Assembly: GCF_001522545.3 (NCBI RefSeq)
Contig: NC_031770.1
Span: forward strand, 89,477,194-89,541,193
DNA: 64,000 bases
Reading direction: 5' to 3'
Origin: Parus major
Taxonomy: Eukaryota; Chordata; Aves; Passeriformes; Paridae
Shown here: positions 13,201 to 28,200 of the stretch, piece by piece
How positions within the stretch are numbered: position 1 is the first letter of the stretch
Layout: each line of letters starts with the position of its first letter
Notes under the pieces: model-generated
Told to the model about the DNA's origin: nothing
Seen by the model: only the letters and a program-made list of their open reading frames with translations
Database searches by the model: none
Made by a program: the position numbers and the translations under genes

Positions 13201-16200
13201 GTTGCTGTCAATTTTTATATTTCTATTTGCATTCTGTTTGAAGGCACATTTGAAGAAAATTATATAAACCTTGTTCACAACTTGATACGTACTTGGAATA
13301 TTTGTGAATACCCAACCAAGTATTTTATGGGGTATGTATATATATAATATTTTTAGTGCGCACATGGGTTTTAACTATAATTATATGGGGTTTAATTGCT
13401 TATTCTATAAACATTATATTTGAATTTTTTTAACACATATAAGACTAGATTAAAAGATGATGGATCTACACCTCTTTTCAATACTCTCTAAAATTTGTAG
13501 ACAAGGCAAAAATGAAACGAAACGTCAGTCTTATGTTGGGAGCTAGCAGTGTTCCATCTGTGACAGTCAAATCTTTGGGTTCCAAACTGGTCATTGACAA
13601 TTTATTACACTCATGACTGGCAGAGAAAAAGGGTAAAAGAATGTGCTTTACTCACCCAAGGAGTTTGACTGAATGAGTTTTCCATTTAGATCCTGCTTTC
13701 GGGGAGCGTCGATATATTCCCTCTTTGTACAGGAAAAAATCTTCATACACTTTCATTATAGCTGAAAAACAATAGGAAAAATCACCACAGTAAGCAAACT
13801 TTACTTCTGTTCTTCTTTGCTCCTTACATTTTAACAGTGAAATTCTTGTTGTATGTTCGACTGCATTATGTGTACTTTCTAATTCCACTAAAAGCATCGA
13901 TTTCTCAGAAGTGCCCTGCTGTGAGCGAACCAATAGAAATACTTCAAGAGAGTTCTCTCCAAAATCTCTTACCAAGTTTGTTGGTTTTCCTTGTCATGGA
14001 AACTCCCTCTCATTGACTTCTTCCAATGCAGTAAGAAGAAACATTGCCTCATGAAGGCCTACATAAATTTTGAAATCTAATTCATTAAAATTAATCTCCT
14101 CAAGATTCATATGTTAACTACTCAGTTTTGAACAGAATCTTCATATTCAAAAAAAGTATTTAACAGAAAATGTATATCCTGTGAAGTATGATGGAGTGAC
14201 ATGCCTTTTTCTGAAACTTAAAGTTTATCAAATATACAGTAACCTCCTTAAAGAAAACTAGATTGCATGTATATGTATAAATTGTGACTGCTAGTTAAAA
14301 GTGTGGGAAAAAAAATCCCCTTTTTTCATAAAAATGTTTGGTGAAAGAGCTGATGAACTGAAAATTTTGTGCAAGAGAATGAAGATTACAAGTTGCATTT
14401 AATGCCTATTTATTATTTCATTCAACATTCATTTGTTTATTAAGAAAATAGCTCTGGGTTTCTTTTCCACATATGTTCTGCCACCTTAGTATCATTTGTT
14501 TTATGGTGGGCTACCAGATACAGAGAAATGAAAACTTGTTTCAGGTCTACATTACCTCTAGATTCCAGTGAATTAGAAACATTAAATATAAGCTTCATTC
14601 CATCTTATTTTTAGCTTATGATTTTAACTGACACACAGCTTGGGACATAAGAATTAGTGAAATCAAATAAAGTCTTGAACACTGGGAGTCCAAAAAAGTA
14701 CAAGTTTCACTGACCATTTTTTATGTGGTTGGACCATTTATAATGTATGTGCCTGATATAGATCTGCAGTATTCAGTAAGTTGAGCTCATGCTGCCATGT
14801 TTTTCTGTCTGACATGCTTACAAATTTGTTTTTTCTACTTGGTATTTTCATAAACTTGAAGGAAAAACTTGTATCTTTACAAAAACCTCTGTCATATTTG
14901 GCTGAAGATGTAAAACAGACAAAATTTTTAGGGGATGAGAGAGAATTTTCAAAACATGGTGAAATGAGGCCATTTGCCTTGCCATGGACAAGCCTGATAT
15001 TGTGCCCCTTCCTCATCATGTGTTGGTTGAAGTTCTGCCAAAGAGACCCGCTGTTCCTTCCTCTCTGAGAAAGGTGAGTTCCATCTGCTGCCAGCATGCC
15101 TGGTGCTTAAGCCATTCCATTGTCAAAAACACCCAACATTTTAGCTGTGACACCAGCCATGGAGCCATGGCTGTTTCTTCCAGCCCACCTATTTCGTCCA
15201 GTGTTGCTGCCTTCAACTGTAAGTACAAGGAGAATATACCTTGTGCCCCAAATGAGACACATTCTTGTCTGCAAAGAGATATCATACCTAATTTTTTTCT
15301 ATTGAAATGAAGTAGAAATTTCTGGACTGTATTTCCAGAATAACTTTAGTTTATGTGATAGAATTTTATCCCTGATTATATATTATATATACATTGCACA
15401 CATGTATACATACATTTGTATATATGTGTAAATATATATACCCATGCATATGTAATACCTTGCAATCACGAGCTAAATAATGGTGCAGTCTTTGGAGTTA
15501 GAGTGGTCTGGATGCATGAGGTACAGGATGGACAAATATGATGATAATATTAGATCTAGCACTGAGATATTTTTATTTATTCAGTGACTTTGTCCTAATA
15601 CGGACTATGACTTGGACAGGACAAGGTGATCATAGTCCACCACCTAATTTTGTTCCCTCTCACATAGGAGAGACTTTCCATTTCCCAAAATGAATGTATT
15701 AATTATTAATGAATCAGAAAAGGCAGATTTTCATAAGGCTGACTATAGTTCATGCATGAGCTACTTCAGTTATGCTGAGCTTGTCAGATCTATGCATATA
15801 GGTACAGCAGATTAAAAGATTGATTTCACTATGGATTCCCCTGCATAAAATTCTTAAGTATGAATTTTTGTCTCTTTATAATCATACGGAGACATAAGAA
15901 ATGAAAACTATTGCTACAAAAGGAAACAAAGTTTAGCTCTAAATATCAATATAGCCAAGTGCTTTCTACTTATCGTTTTCTTGTGTTAGCAAATATAATT
16001 TTTTTTCCAAGATCCTAACAGCTGAAATTGTAAGTTTTGTGGCAAGTAAGTTTGTGCAAGTTTTCTGATGTATTGCCAACAATGTGTGAGCCTTTCTTTT
16101 AATCAAGACTGATTAATGTGTCAGAGAGGATAATTTTCCTACATCAGCATTTTAACCGTCAGAATATTTCCTAAAGTCCATGAAAAAAAACCCCAAAAAG

Positions 16201-19200
16201 ATGAATGGGCAATATTAGATTGTCCATCTGGCAGTACTGGTGAAATTTCACCATGTTTACTTGAAAATGGATTTCTTAAAAAACTAGTATTTCATCTTTG
16301 AATCCAAAAATGCTAATTGCTCAGTTTCTGTACCAGGTAAGACAATGACTAAGGTCAGAGAGAAATTGTCATTCAAACTTGAAAGCTGTATAACACAAAA
16401 TCTTCAGTTGCACTCCTAAACCTACTACTTCACAGTTGTTAAAAAACATATTTTTTTCTTAACTTTGAATATGTCCAAAAATCAAAGTCCATTCATCATC
16501 ATGATCTTAAAAGGATCTTGAATGTTTCCCAGCTATTAAACATTACTTAGTCCATTAGATAAGACTGTCCCTAAGCACTTTGTAAATTCTTCAGGAATGA
16601 CAAGTGAATGAATAATGGAAAACTTCCTTCAGTATTTGAAGATCATTTGCAGAAAAAAGTACTATATGGTTTTAAAATTAGACTTTTGCCCTGGTTGCAT
16701 TTTTAATATGAGAAGATAGCAGAGAGGATCAGTGAAAATTTACAGGATCATAACTGTGATTTATTTAAAGCTCATATTATAGCCAAAGAAAAAACAGCAA
16801 GTGATTTCACTCAGTGATGCATAAGCTTGGTTATATGCCATTATGTAGATCTTGATTTTTCTACAAAGAGAGTTACCTTAACCTGATAAACAAAAAAGCA
16901 TTAAAATTAAAAAAAATTGTAAGAATTGTTGAGTGGCTCGATCCTAACAAATGGATAAATATTGATTATTTAATGTGTAAAATTTAGTATTGGCAGATTA
17001 ATCCAGCAAAATGACTGCATACACAGACTATGAATGCAATACTCGAGGTCTGAAACTCTGTCTTGAGGATCCCAATTTTTATAATTTTCTAAGAACAGCA
17101 GAAATTACTGTCTTTGCATCTAGATCAAATGTAGTGTGGGAAATAATATTTTCCTTGAGCAAACAAACTTGGACAGAACAAAAAAAGACAGATTATGTTG
17201 ATCTTGTTAAGTCTGAGATTCAGATGAATTGCAGCTGCCCATATAAAGCCCTTTAAGTAATTTCAACTCCATGATGAACCAAAATTAATTCTATCTAATA
17301 ATCAAAACCATTTGAATAATAAATTGAAGATTATGATAACTCCTTGTATAATTAAAGGCAGTAGAAATGCAGAAGTCCCCTGAAGTAGAATTCTTTGGTT
17401 TTGCATCAGCCATCCATCCAAGACAGGTGGAGATCCTGCACTATGACCTTTCTCTATCATCCCAAGCCCCACATCCATCAATCTCTCTAGTTATACTGGC
17501 CTGGGATGTGAGCAGAAACCTGCATTTTCAGCTGCTGCCAGCAGCATTCATGGCCACAAATGGGCATGGGTATCCAGGCAATCCAGAGTAAAAAAAAAAT
17601 AAAAAATAAAAAAATTTGCAGTTCCCTACTCAATGCTGAAGTCTATTTCTGACCTCTGAGAGGTCAGGAATCTTAATTGCAGAGTTCATCAGAAAAATTC
17701 AAAACTGATAGGCATCAACAAGAGCATTTGGGCTCTGAAATGAGAAAATCTGGGGTATTTCAGTACTGAGTGGTTTCCTGGAAAGCCCATACAGTTCAGC
17801 ATTGCCTTTAGAGAGCAGGTCTGGTGGCATGGCCTTAGCCAGTGAGGAATCAACTACAGCCCTAAAGAACTTAGTTTGGCTAACATTTAATTCCACCTGC
17901 ACAGCCACAGATTGCTATTTCATCAAATGCCATGAAAAAAGGCACAGATTTCCTGCACACAGATTTTGCACATATTTTCAACGTATCCAGCTCAAGGTCA
18001 TTTTACTCTTTACAGGCTCTGATGCACTCATGCTGCCTTCAGGGCCACTCTTTACCCACCAAATGTGCCTGGGTGAACTACAGTGCATATGACTGGTTTC
18101 TTCACTGTGGCATATTATTTTCTACTATTTTGATACAAGGTCATTGCACAGTCTAATTATTTCAATAATGTTACTATCCTTTAAACTTACTGTACCTTGC
18201 ACTGGTCCTCTGTCCTTGATTTCTTTCATTATATCAGTTTCCTGAGAGGTGAGAGCAGCAACAGAGAGAACAAGGGAAGATAGCATTTATTAAATAAAAC
18301 TATAACCCATGCTAATTTATCATTGTGTGCACATATATAGTATCAATATACCTTTGTACTTGTATTTCTGCTGGAGAATATTTGTTTTACCAAATTAACC
18401 AAACCTTCAGAAACATGTTTAAGAAGAACAACTGCACTGTTACGACTGCATACTTTATTTTTCTAATTTCTATGGGACCACAAAGTATCAGCTTGAAAGA
18501 GATGATGTACAACTGAGAAACAATGAAGAATTTCAATTCTTAGGAAAATTACAGGGCAACAAAAAGGAAAATTCACAGCTCTAGTCCTGAAGTTAAGTAA
18601 ATGTATTTTAATATTCCAGGTAATAGTCAAACCCCAAAGGAGTAAAATTGTTGAGACAACAGATAAATTTCATGAACTTACTTTTGAGGACACCCTGTAG
18701 TGAGAGGCACACCGGTATAACCGATTGGATTTTTCAAAAGCATTGGGACATGGCCCATTTGTATGGTTTTTTCCATGCTCACTTGACACATAACACTGAT
18801 TTTCAGCTGACGGCCCCAGGTGTTCGTTCCAAAATGATGGATAACAAGCATACGATACAACCCTGTTCAGGTATTTTAAAAAACAGTTGATAAGAAGCTT
18901 GCTCAAACATTTTTGCCATTTTACTTCAAACTTTTAATTATTTTGCAGCTGTCGTATCTCAAGTAATATTCTTCAGAAATGTGAATGGCATATCTTCAAC
19001 TGGACGGCATTTCCTTCAGTTGAGATACATGATAATTATGATTAAGTTTCCATTACAGTAGTCCTCTCCCCACCCTTCTCCAAAGAAAGATAGGGCAAAA
19101 AAATGTATTTAGTACTTGTCACCTGGTACATTCATCTCATTAATGATGCATGAACGTTCATGCTGAAAAAGATCAATAAATTACCAATTTTTTCAACGGG

Positions 19201-22200
19201 CTTCATTTATCAAAAATGGCTTGTGAAATGGAATGCATGGAATACTGTTAGACATTTCTGAAATAATATACACATTTCTGCATTAATGCCTTGCAGGCCT
19301 ATGAGATAGTTTATTTTACAGAGCACAATTAAATATTTTGCTGAAGCAGAATACTTTAAAATAGTCAGTCCTATGAAAAGCATTTGTATTGAGGTAGCTC
19401 ATCAATTATACTGGACTTTGTGAACCTGAGGAACAGAAAACTATGTTTCTACACAATATGGAGTGTAACTATGCTTACCTGTGTATGCTTAGCTGTCAGA
19501 AGTTTTACAAGACAAGCCTATATAATCTTCAGCTGTTTTGAATAAGACATGGCATTTTATCACCATTATCATTTGGTGATAGAAAATCTGAGAATGTCTT
19601 ATTCTTTCTGCCCAGAGTAGACCACATACACAGCAGCACACTGAAGCTGCATGGTATACCAGATAAGATCTCTTGCTCTGAGCTAAGAGTCACATCTGAA
19701 TCTTTTCACCAACCACAGTTTCTGCAGCCTTCATTAACAAAATTGAACAGCTTACTGCAGAAGCACAATTTTGTATGTGCTGAGGCGTCAGCACAACAGC
19801 AAACACTAAGAATGCTTCAAGGAGAAGACCCTTCCAAAAGAGTCATAGAAGAAAAACTGAAATAGATGTGAATATATTTATATGCACAAATGTAGATACA
19901 TATATACAAAATTAATGTTAGAAACAAGCAGGATGCAGGGCCAACCAGGAAAACTCTGTAGTGTGTTCACACATTCTTGACAGAATTAATTTGAAGTCTC
20001 ATTTGTGTGTTCAGTCTAAAGAAAAATCTTGTGGATTTATTGCAAGACAAAGAGAAAGTGATTCTTAAACTTACAGCAGATTTCACTGTTAACTGGATGT
20101 TTAGTGATTCTGAAAAGTCAGGTCTCAGCACAGGCCTAGCTTCATTGAGCTTTATGGAAATCTTTTTCTGACTTCACTGGGGATAGTTTAGGTCAGCATT
20201 TGATTTTTCTGAACATCTGTCTGAAGTCTGAGCTAAGTACACTCCAGAAATCAAAACAGCAGAAACTTTAAACAGCATTGAACACTTGCTGTGATAATTT
20301 ACAAGGCCCCACAGAAAATCAATGTGTTTTCTCCCTATTGCAGGGTATGGAGATAATGAAACAATGATTGCCATATAACTATTCCTAAAAATAAGTCACC
20401 TGAAAGTGTGAGGAAGCAAGAGTATTTGACAGGGTTCATTCAAAAGACACTCCTGACTTGTATGCCAAAAATTTCCATTTTTTTTTCATTGTCACAGGTA
20501 AAAAGTTATGGATTATGGAGTTTAGCTGCAAAACTGATTAAATTATGAGTCCAGTGAATCAAAAATATTTTTTTGTTTTTTTTATTGTTGTTCTTGATAT
20601 TATTTGCTCTTGGCTACTCCCAGAGACTTAACACTGGGCTAGACGGACACTTGCGCGGACCCAGAAGTGCTGTTCTTGGGTTCATCCACTATCTGTTCTA
20701 AAGATATTTGGATATTTCCTTTAACGTGTTTATTTGTGTCTGGAAATGTTGGAATGGGCTTTGAAATATCATTTGAACTTGAGGAAAGAAAAGCAGAATG
20801 TAGAAATATTAATAAAAATAGTTAAGTAGGGATACTCACATGTGTGGTGCTTTGATGACAAATGAATGATCCAAGATAAAAAATGGGTAGCAAGCAAAGG
20901 TCTGTCACAGCACAGTGATGTTGTACATGTTGGAGCTAGCTCCATGGCAACAAAAAAGAGTAATAAATGACTAAGAAAATAATACTGGATTGCTGAGACT
21001 TGTTGGCAATTTAGATAGTTTCCAAAAATTCATGATGGTTTTCTTAACTGCCCTTCAGATTCTTTACTGAGACGATCAGCTGCAAGAGGCTGGTGAATAA
21101 CATGAGGCTGAGCAGTAAGCAAGTACTTGAGAGTGTGAAGGTGAAAAGACAGTTCACAGGTGTGCTGTGTGAGCTGAGGTGGTGTGGCTCTGTTTCCAGG
21201 CTCACATCAGTCAGAAAGCCTGCTCAGCACACCACTGTCACACTGCTGCTCAGTCAGGTCAAACATAATGTTACTGCATTCACACCAGAACAAACTCCTG
21301 TGAGGGTACAGCTAGGTTGATAAGGAAGTGCCTTGTAGAGCTTCAGCCTGCCTTGCTTTTCTTTTAAAAATAAGCTAACTCTTTTGTACTTAAACTGCTT
21401 CTGCATAACAGGACACGTCACTAACCACAGTGCTGAGGTCAAAATAATACTACATTCTGGCATAGGAAGAATTTTATTATTATGGAGCTCATGGTAGCTG
21501 TGCCTGTACATGGGTAACAGTCAGAGGGATTTGAAAACAAGATTGTCTTCTCACTGCATTCTTTAAATCTTTTCCTCTAAAAATAACATGTTCCAACTGT
21601 TGTGGAGATAATGCTCATTAAAATTATTCTCACTTCTCTTATCTACACTAGCAATTCTTGTGCTCCTGTTTTTAACAGGCAAGAAAACAGTCCAGAGAGA
21701 AAGAATTGCGATTACTCTCCCATAAACATGAGCTACTGAGTAAAATGAGACTGTTCTTCTAGTTACTGAAAAGTATTGCAGTTAAAAAGTGCTTACAATT
21801 AAAATGTCGAGTTATAACTTTCATTTCTTCGTGAATGAAGCCTTTTCCCTTAGTTCCTGAGGTAAGGCTGAGGGGCCTTTTCTGGGTAGAATCACTCAGC
21901 TTAAGGATCTCTTGCTTAAAACCTAAATGAAAGCCAGTTCAGTGTTGAAACCCTGAGAGGAAAAGACAGAGGAGCACTCGAAATAAACTCTCCCCATAAG
22001 TGTACAAAATCCTTGTCATATCAGAAATCGTTTGATACAGTTGCAGAAAGCAGAATTATCACTTGTATAGTGTGACAGGGCTTCTCCTGGATCCCCAGAG
22101 TGCCATGTCAACTATGACACATCATATCTGACATTCTTTTGCTCTTGACATTGTTTGTTTGTTTGTTTGTTTTATAAAAAAATTAAAACTTGACATAGAG

Positions 22201-25200
22201 AACACCTGAAATCTCTCTGTCAGTTTCAGATATATCAGAGTAAGGAATGAGATTGTATGAAAGCAAGACAGGAAATAGATTTTGGTATGAAACAGAAAAG
22301 ACAAAAACTCCTGGTAATGTGAGAAACAGCAGGATTTAATTATATGGTATCTAAAATGAAGTTATTGAAATTCTCCTGGAAGCCATTTCCAGGTATACAA
22401 ACTTCAAGTAGTTGACTGAAAGCAGGATGTGCCCATTTACCATGACAGGTAATGATGATATGATGAGATAGTCTGACCATGATGAGATGACTGGCTCCAT
22501 ATAGAAAAAGGAAGTATCTATCATTTTTACCTTGTCTTTAGTGACATTTTCAGCGTAGGTTTCTGTGGTGTTCCTCTAGTTTAGTGGATTAGGTAAATTG
22601 CTTACAAGGTCAGTTGTGGACTGGCATGTTGAAAGGTCGGCAGGTCAAAGTGACTGGTGGCAGTTTATTAATGGCATTTCCCAGGAGACAACACAAAAGC
22701 AACACTTTTGCATCTCTATTAACAATCTGGACAGCCAGATGTAAGGCACCCTTAGCAAGTTTGTGGAGAACGCAAAAGTTTTAAGGAGTGATTAGTATGC
22801 ATGGCTGCTGTTCAGAGCAGTGTTAATAGGCTGAAGAAATGAGCCTGACAGAAATATCCCAAATTTCAACAAAGACAGATGGCAAATCCTGCCTCTGAGC
22901 CAGAACTGCCCAGGTACTGGCAGGGCACTGCCAGTGTAGAAAGTCGTTTCACAGAGAAGGACATGAGGTCCTGAGAAACAGAAAGTTGAATGTAGATGAG
23001 CAGTGAGCCCTCTTGGCAAATGTGGACAGTCAACACTGGGCTGTGTTACCAACAACATAACCAAGACATTGTGAAAAATTAATATTCCCCTCAAATTGCT
23101 ATTCAGCAGATGGAGCTGTATTTTCAGTTATGTGTTCCCTGGGAAAGACACTGACAAACTGAGCAAGTCCAGTGGAAGGCACTTAGGGAACTGGAGCTGA
23201 GGCAGCTGGACTTGTTCAGTTTAGAGAAGAGAAACCCAAAAGAGTGTATCATTCCTGTCTTCAGCTGTGTAAGGAGAGGTATAGAGGAGACAGAACAAAA
23301 CTCTTGGAGATACCCAGTGAAAAACCGGAAGGTACCAGTCACAAGCCCTACCAAGGAAAATGCAGATATAAGAAAAAAGTATTTGACTGTAAGTCAAACT
23401 GACCTGATGCAAGAAAGGTTGTGGGACCTCCACCCTTGAAGATACTCAAAATGTGCCCAGGGACATGGTCTAAACAGCCTGATCTAATTTCAAAGTCATG
23501 CTTTGAGCAGAATGTTGGACCAGGTCACCTCCAAAGTTCCAACCAAAATAATTTTGTGATTCCATAAATGATTATATCCCATTTTAAAGTTTCTAGCTGT
23601 TCATGGAGAATTTGATAGCTCTTAACTCTGCTTTGTCTGATCTGAAGGAAGAAGGATGTAGGTACAGTCCTTAATAGAGTGTTGCACTCTGGAACAACCT
23701 TGGGATGAGATGATTACAAGTTGCTTTACAGAGAAAAGATGTTTGAGTCTTTTGAATATTCACTATGTTGTCTCATGCAACTGGCTGCTTACTCAAGGTT
23801 GTTTCAAATGAAGAGCTTGTATCCCAAAAAACACAGAAATCTTAAGTACATTTATGGTATTGTCTTATTGCAACTTAAGCAACTGGCTCAATTTTAAATA
23901 ATCTAAACAGCCAGATAAAATATTTACCCGTGTGTTTTCAGATACCTCCAGGCACCATCAATACTTCCACCATTACATCCATGTTGATTCCTGGTGTCAC
24001 AAGAGATCAAGTTCTGAGCAGAAAGGTTGTCTGTGATCTGACCCTTTGAATGAATTGCTATTCTATCTGCCGCAACACCTGTTTGAAAATAAATTTTCTG
24101 TTACCAAGACCAAATAATTATTCACAACTTTACATTTGTTTTTGTGAAAGAGGGACAGAAATACAACCTCAATATTTTATGTCTGTGCAGATATCTTCAC
24201 TAAACAATACTGATATAATCTGTCCTGACTTTTGTGAGAGAGGATTGTGAAACTGCAAAACGTCATGAGCAACTTTGCTGTTATATAACAAATTCCTAGA
24301 TTTACTGGCAATTATAAAGTCCTAAATTTCTATACATCAGATGAGACACTTGTATAATTGTCTCTACCATGTTTGTAAATGCATATTCGCATCTGGTTGT
24401 CTTCAGCAGAAGAAAAAAATACTTCCCAACTTTCTGCAGCTGAATCTTCAAATCTTTTTGCTTTCTTTTCTACCTTTCTTTCCTTTATGTGAGGGATAAA
24501 AAAAAAATAAAAGAGCAGTCTTACGAAGAAGAAGATTTAAGACTGAAAGTATATATTGGTTTTATTACAAAGAATACTTGGAGGTATTCATATTGAAGTA
24601 TAAATGTAGGAGTCTTTGTACCTCCTTCCCTTATTATACAAAATTATTCCTCAGACATAGATACCTTATCTGAATTCAATCAGATAAACAGGATTCTTAG
24701 TACTTATATATTTATGAACTGATTTAAAGGCAGACTAGGTTAACTAGCTGTGGGTGAAACTAAGGTACTTTTACTTTCTTTATCTACTGACAATGAAACA
24801 ATCATTAAGCGTCACTGCCAGTCATTACTTGTGATTAAATTTTATTTGTAATATATTTAGCCCCACAGTTTTGAATTTCAAATATTTTTTAAAAAAATCT
24901 CTTGAAATCTAAATCCCCATCAAAATCAACATTAACTGTCATGAACTCTGAGGAAGACTTCAGAAAAGGAAGTTTGCTAATGTCAGGTGACAACTTTATT
25001 TTGTGCTTTTCTGATGTGTCCTATGACACATGAATATAAAAATGAATTTATTTTTATAGGTATAAAAGCCTTTTATTTTGAATTTTTTGAAATTATTAAT
25101 TATAAGAAAAAATTATTAATGATAAGAAAAAATTATACAGCAGTGCTTGTCTGTTTATTTAGAAACTATGCATCTCAAAAATTGAGACTGAAAATGTTAG

Positions 25201-28200
25201 ACACACCTAAACAACATATTAAGGCATCTCACGCTACATCACTTTAAAAATTATTATGTGAATTAAAATAAAAATACCTGTTTATGGAAAGGAAAAATTA
25301 GACACAATATCTGCAAAGTGTTTCAGTGATCTCTGTTCATCTCTGCAGTAATCTGTCAAAAGAGTTGTTAACAGCTCTCTTGGTTTTCTCTTTTTAAAAC
25401 TGCAGTGGATAATATATATCAGAAAAGGTGTGTGTTTAGTCTGGTTTTTTCAGGGAGATGGGATTAGCTGGCCTAAACACTCATTTCCTTCTCTTACTGC
25501 TGTGATTTAAAGAAGCAGTTGCAGAAACCTTCACCTATGAGGACCCACTAGCCAGGTTAAGTCATAAAGATTGATCACATGCTTATATAACTCAATTTTA
25601 TGAAAAGCTAAGTGCTGCAGCTCAGATTGACAATCAATGACAATGACAACTTAAAGATTTTGGGTCAATATAGAAGAAAAGTTGTAGCAATTTTAAATTT
25701 CCTATTTGGTAATAAGAGGTGAAAAGTGAGCTGATATTATTTTGTTACCGACCACTACAATTTTTATTACAGATCTGACATCAGTGATGCTTTCAAAGTG
25801 AGTAAAAGGAGATATTACTTGCGGTTGAAAAAGCCCAGGATGCTCCGCAGTTTCGCTGATCCAGAGGATCGTGAATCCACTCAGGCCACTCATAAGTGGC
25901 TGAAAAAATTTCAGGAAACTTGTCCTCTGGAAGTGACTTTCCCTAAAACAAAATGTAGAAGATCTGTATATGCTTTATTTCCTATTTTTATCATAAATTT
26001 TACCATAATTTTGTTTGTAAAATTCTTAAAGTTCTTAAAACTTTTAGACTGAGAAAAACCTAAAGCATTGGCCCCTGTGACCTCCCAAGCAACTCTGTGG
26101 TGGTTTCCCCATGGCTGGGTGCTGCAGACCCCTGAGAGCAGGAGGGTTCTGGCACTCCACCAGCTGAGCTGAAAAGCTGAGCTTCAAGACTGCCAGCCTA
26201 AATAAAGTGACCAGTTCCTCTCTGATTTTTATCTCAAACAATAATTCCCTATGAAATTTTGAAAAGTATGACTCACCCGGCTGGTATTTTTGGAAAGAAA
26301 AGTCCTCTCTACAAATAGCAGTGAAGTTAAATACCTGTTAACCTGTTCTCCCAGACACGTGGTGGTAGGCAGGAAATTTTAGACATTTTAGGAAAGGAAT
26401 CAGTATAATGTATCATTGATTTGTCTTTTACATAGAGGTTATTCAATCTGATGCAATTATTCCCTTTCCAGAATAAAAATCAGTGATTTTTCTTCTGCTT
26501 TTCAATCTGATAGTGAATTCATGAAAATTCATTATCTGCTCACTAGAGCAATTTGGCCAGCCATTTCTGGCACCTTCATCTCTCAGTCTTAATTTATGTC
26601 CCCCTCCAAAGTCCTCCAAGCTTTGAACAAATATTTGCATATGCAAGAACCATCTGGTACAGCTGCTAATAATCTGCTCTGTGTTCAACATATCAAAATC
26701 ATTGACCCTTTCTTTTTCCACTGGTGAACTTCATGGGATGATGGATTATGCTGTGCAAGGAAATAGGAATGGCACAGAGAATTGCAATATCATGCCATGC
26801 AATCACTCTGTTTCAAAAAATTGTTGATAACTTCAGTTACAGAAGGAAATATAATATAGAAAATTGGATAATCTCTTCCTAAGCAAAACACTCATGGATG
26901 CTTCTTTCTCATAAGCAGGCTGAAACTGTGAAGCACAATGGCTTCTATCCTGCTTAAATTCTTTTAATTTACTTCTATTTACTTATCTTCTAATTCTGGG
27001 TACCCTTGCTAAAATATTTTTCTAAATTATGTATATGATTTATGATCATAAAACATACCTTTTGCTAAAGTGATTTAAACATTTGAGGCCAGTTCTTTCA
27101 AATTTTAAGACTCTTTGAAGAACCAAATTTTAGCCCTTTGCCTGTCGCATTGTTGTGTGCATTGTGAAACAGCAGTGCTTCTATCCAGCTTGAACACCTG
27201 GATTTGCCACAGAAAATCCCCAGCTGAGAAAAAGTGGATGAGGAAAAGGTAAGCTTGTTCTCAGTTCTATATCTGACATTAGCTTGGGATATAGGCCCAA
27301 CAGGCAAATTGATACAGTCTGTATGTATTCCCAGAGCCAGAGGTTGAGCAGGTTAGATGCACGCTGCAAATCCTGAATCCATTAAGGAATACTGCAAGCT
27401 GTTAGGTCACTTCAATGACTTTTAAAAGTCTTACCTCCACCCGTACAAGGCCAGTAATGTTTTAAGCCCTGCTAAAATATTAATCTCAACATTTTGATTA
27501 ATCAGCTTCAAAAGACTGGTTTTTTCAGAGTTTTATATACATGGGACTTGCAACATCAAGCAACAGGAAGCAGCAACTAATTTAAAGAATAACTTGACAA
27601 AGTATTTTTTTGTTCATTTTTAGTGAGTAAGCACTAGCTCAAGATTTACTTTGAAGATGAAACATACAGGAGAAATCCCAGACAAACAGAATTTCTTTTA
27701 TATGATGAGACTGTTCAGTACCAATCAGTAAAAAAGCAAAATTTGTCAAACGTTTAGTAATAGTGTGGTAATGTAATAATGTGGGTAATAATTTAGTAAT
27801 AATGTGGGTAATGGCTGCTTGCAATGCTCATTACGATGCCTCATTACAAATGAAGCAGTTTAGAAAAGCAAAATTGTAAATAGATCTCAAGTCTTGACAA
27901 TGGACAATACTTTTTGTTTTCCCAACCTACTGCCAATATATATATTAGCCTCATATTGTAAATCCCAGAGCAAATTCCTCATTAACCCTCAGCCTTGCCA
28001 TTTAGAAATGCAGGACTGATCTGTAGGCAGAAACATTGGCTTTTTTTTCTGAAAAAATAGATACTCTGATATTGAGAAGTACTGCTGGTCTGTGGCAAAT
28101 ATCAAGTCTAGACAACTGTTTCTCAGTGTATGCTCTATGGACCAGCATCAGACAGCACAAGGCAATCAGCAAAATGACTGGCGAACTATTTTTAAACTTT

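Larger units (their letters stand above)
5400..13655 (-). other. TINAG intron 9, with repeats
   Basis: 8.3 kb, the longest intron. It holds a CR1 fragment (7395-7712), an ERVL-type solo LTR (8233-8770), a heptamer array (10576-10612) and a second CR1 copy (12541-12975), listed separately. The rest shows no supported feature. Confidence 0.85.
18863..23927 (-). other. TINAG intron 6, with CR1 insertions
   Basis: 5.1 kb. Holds an old CR1-like 3' end near 20618-20700, a (TTTG)n run at 22151-22173 and a nearly 1-kb CR1 copy at 22615-23575. Otherwise unremarkable. Confidence 0.85.

Noticed and set aside
13652..13975. 107-residue minus-strand open frame taken as one gene
   Set aside because: Only the last 36 codons are TINAG exon 9. 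The rest is intron 8 upstream of a clear TTTTTCAG acceptor.
18670..18906. 78-residue minus-strand frame as a single small protein
   Set aside because: It is TINAG exon 7 with intron read-through on both sides; splice sites and phase define 18682-18862.
25798..26052. 84-residue plus-strand frame
   Set aside because: It is the antisense shadow of TINAG exon 5 plus intron.
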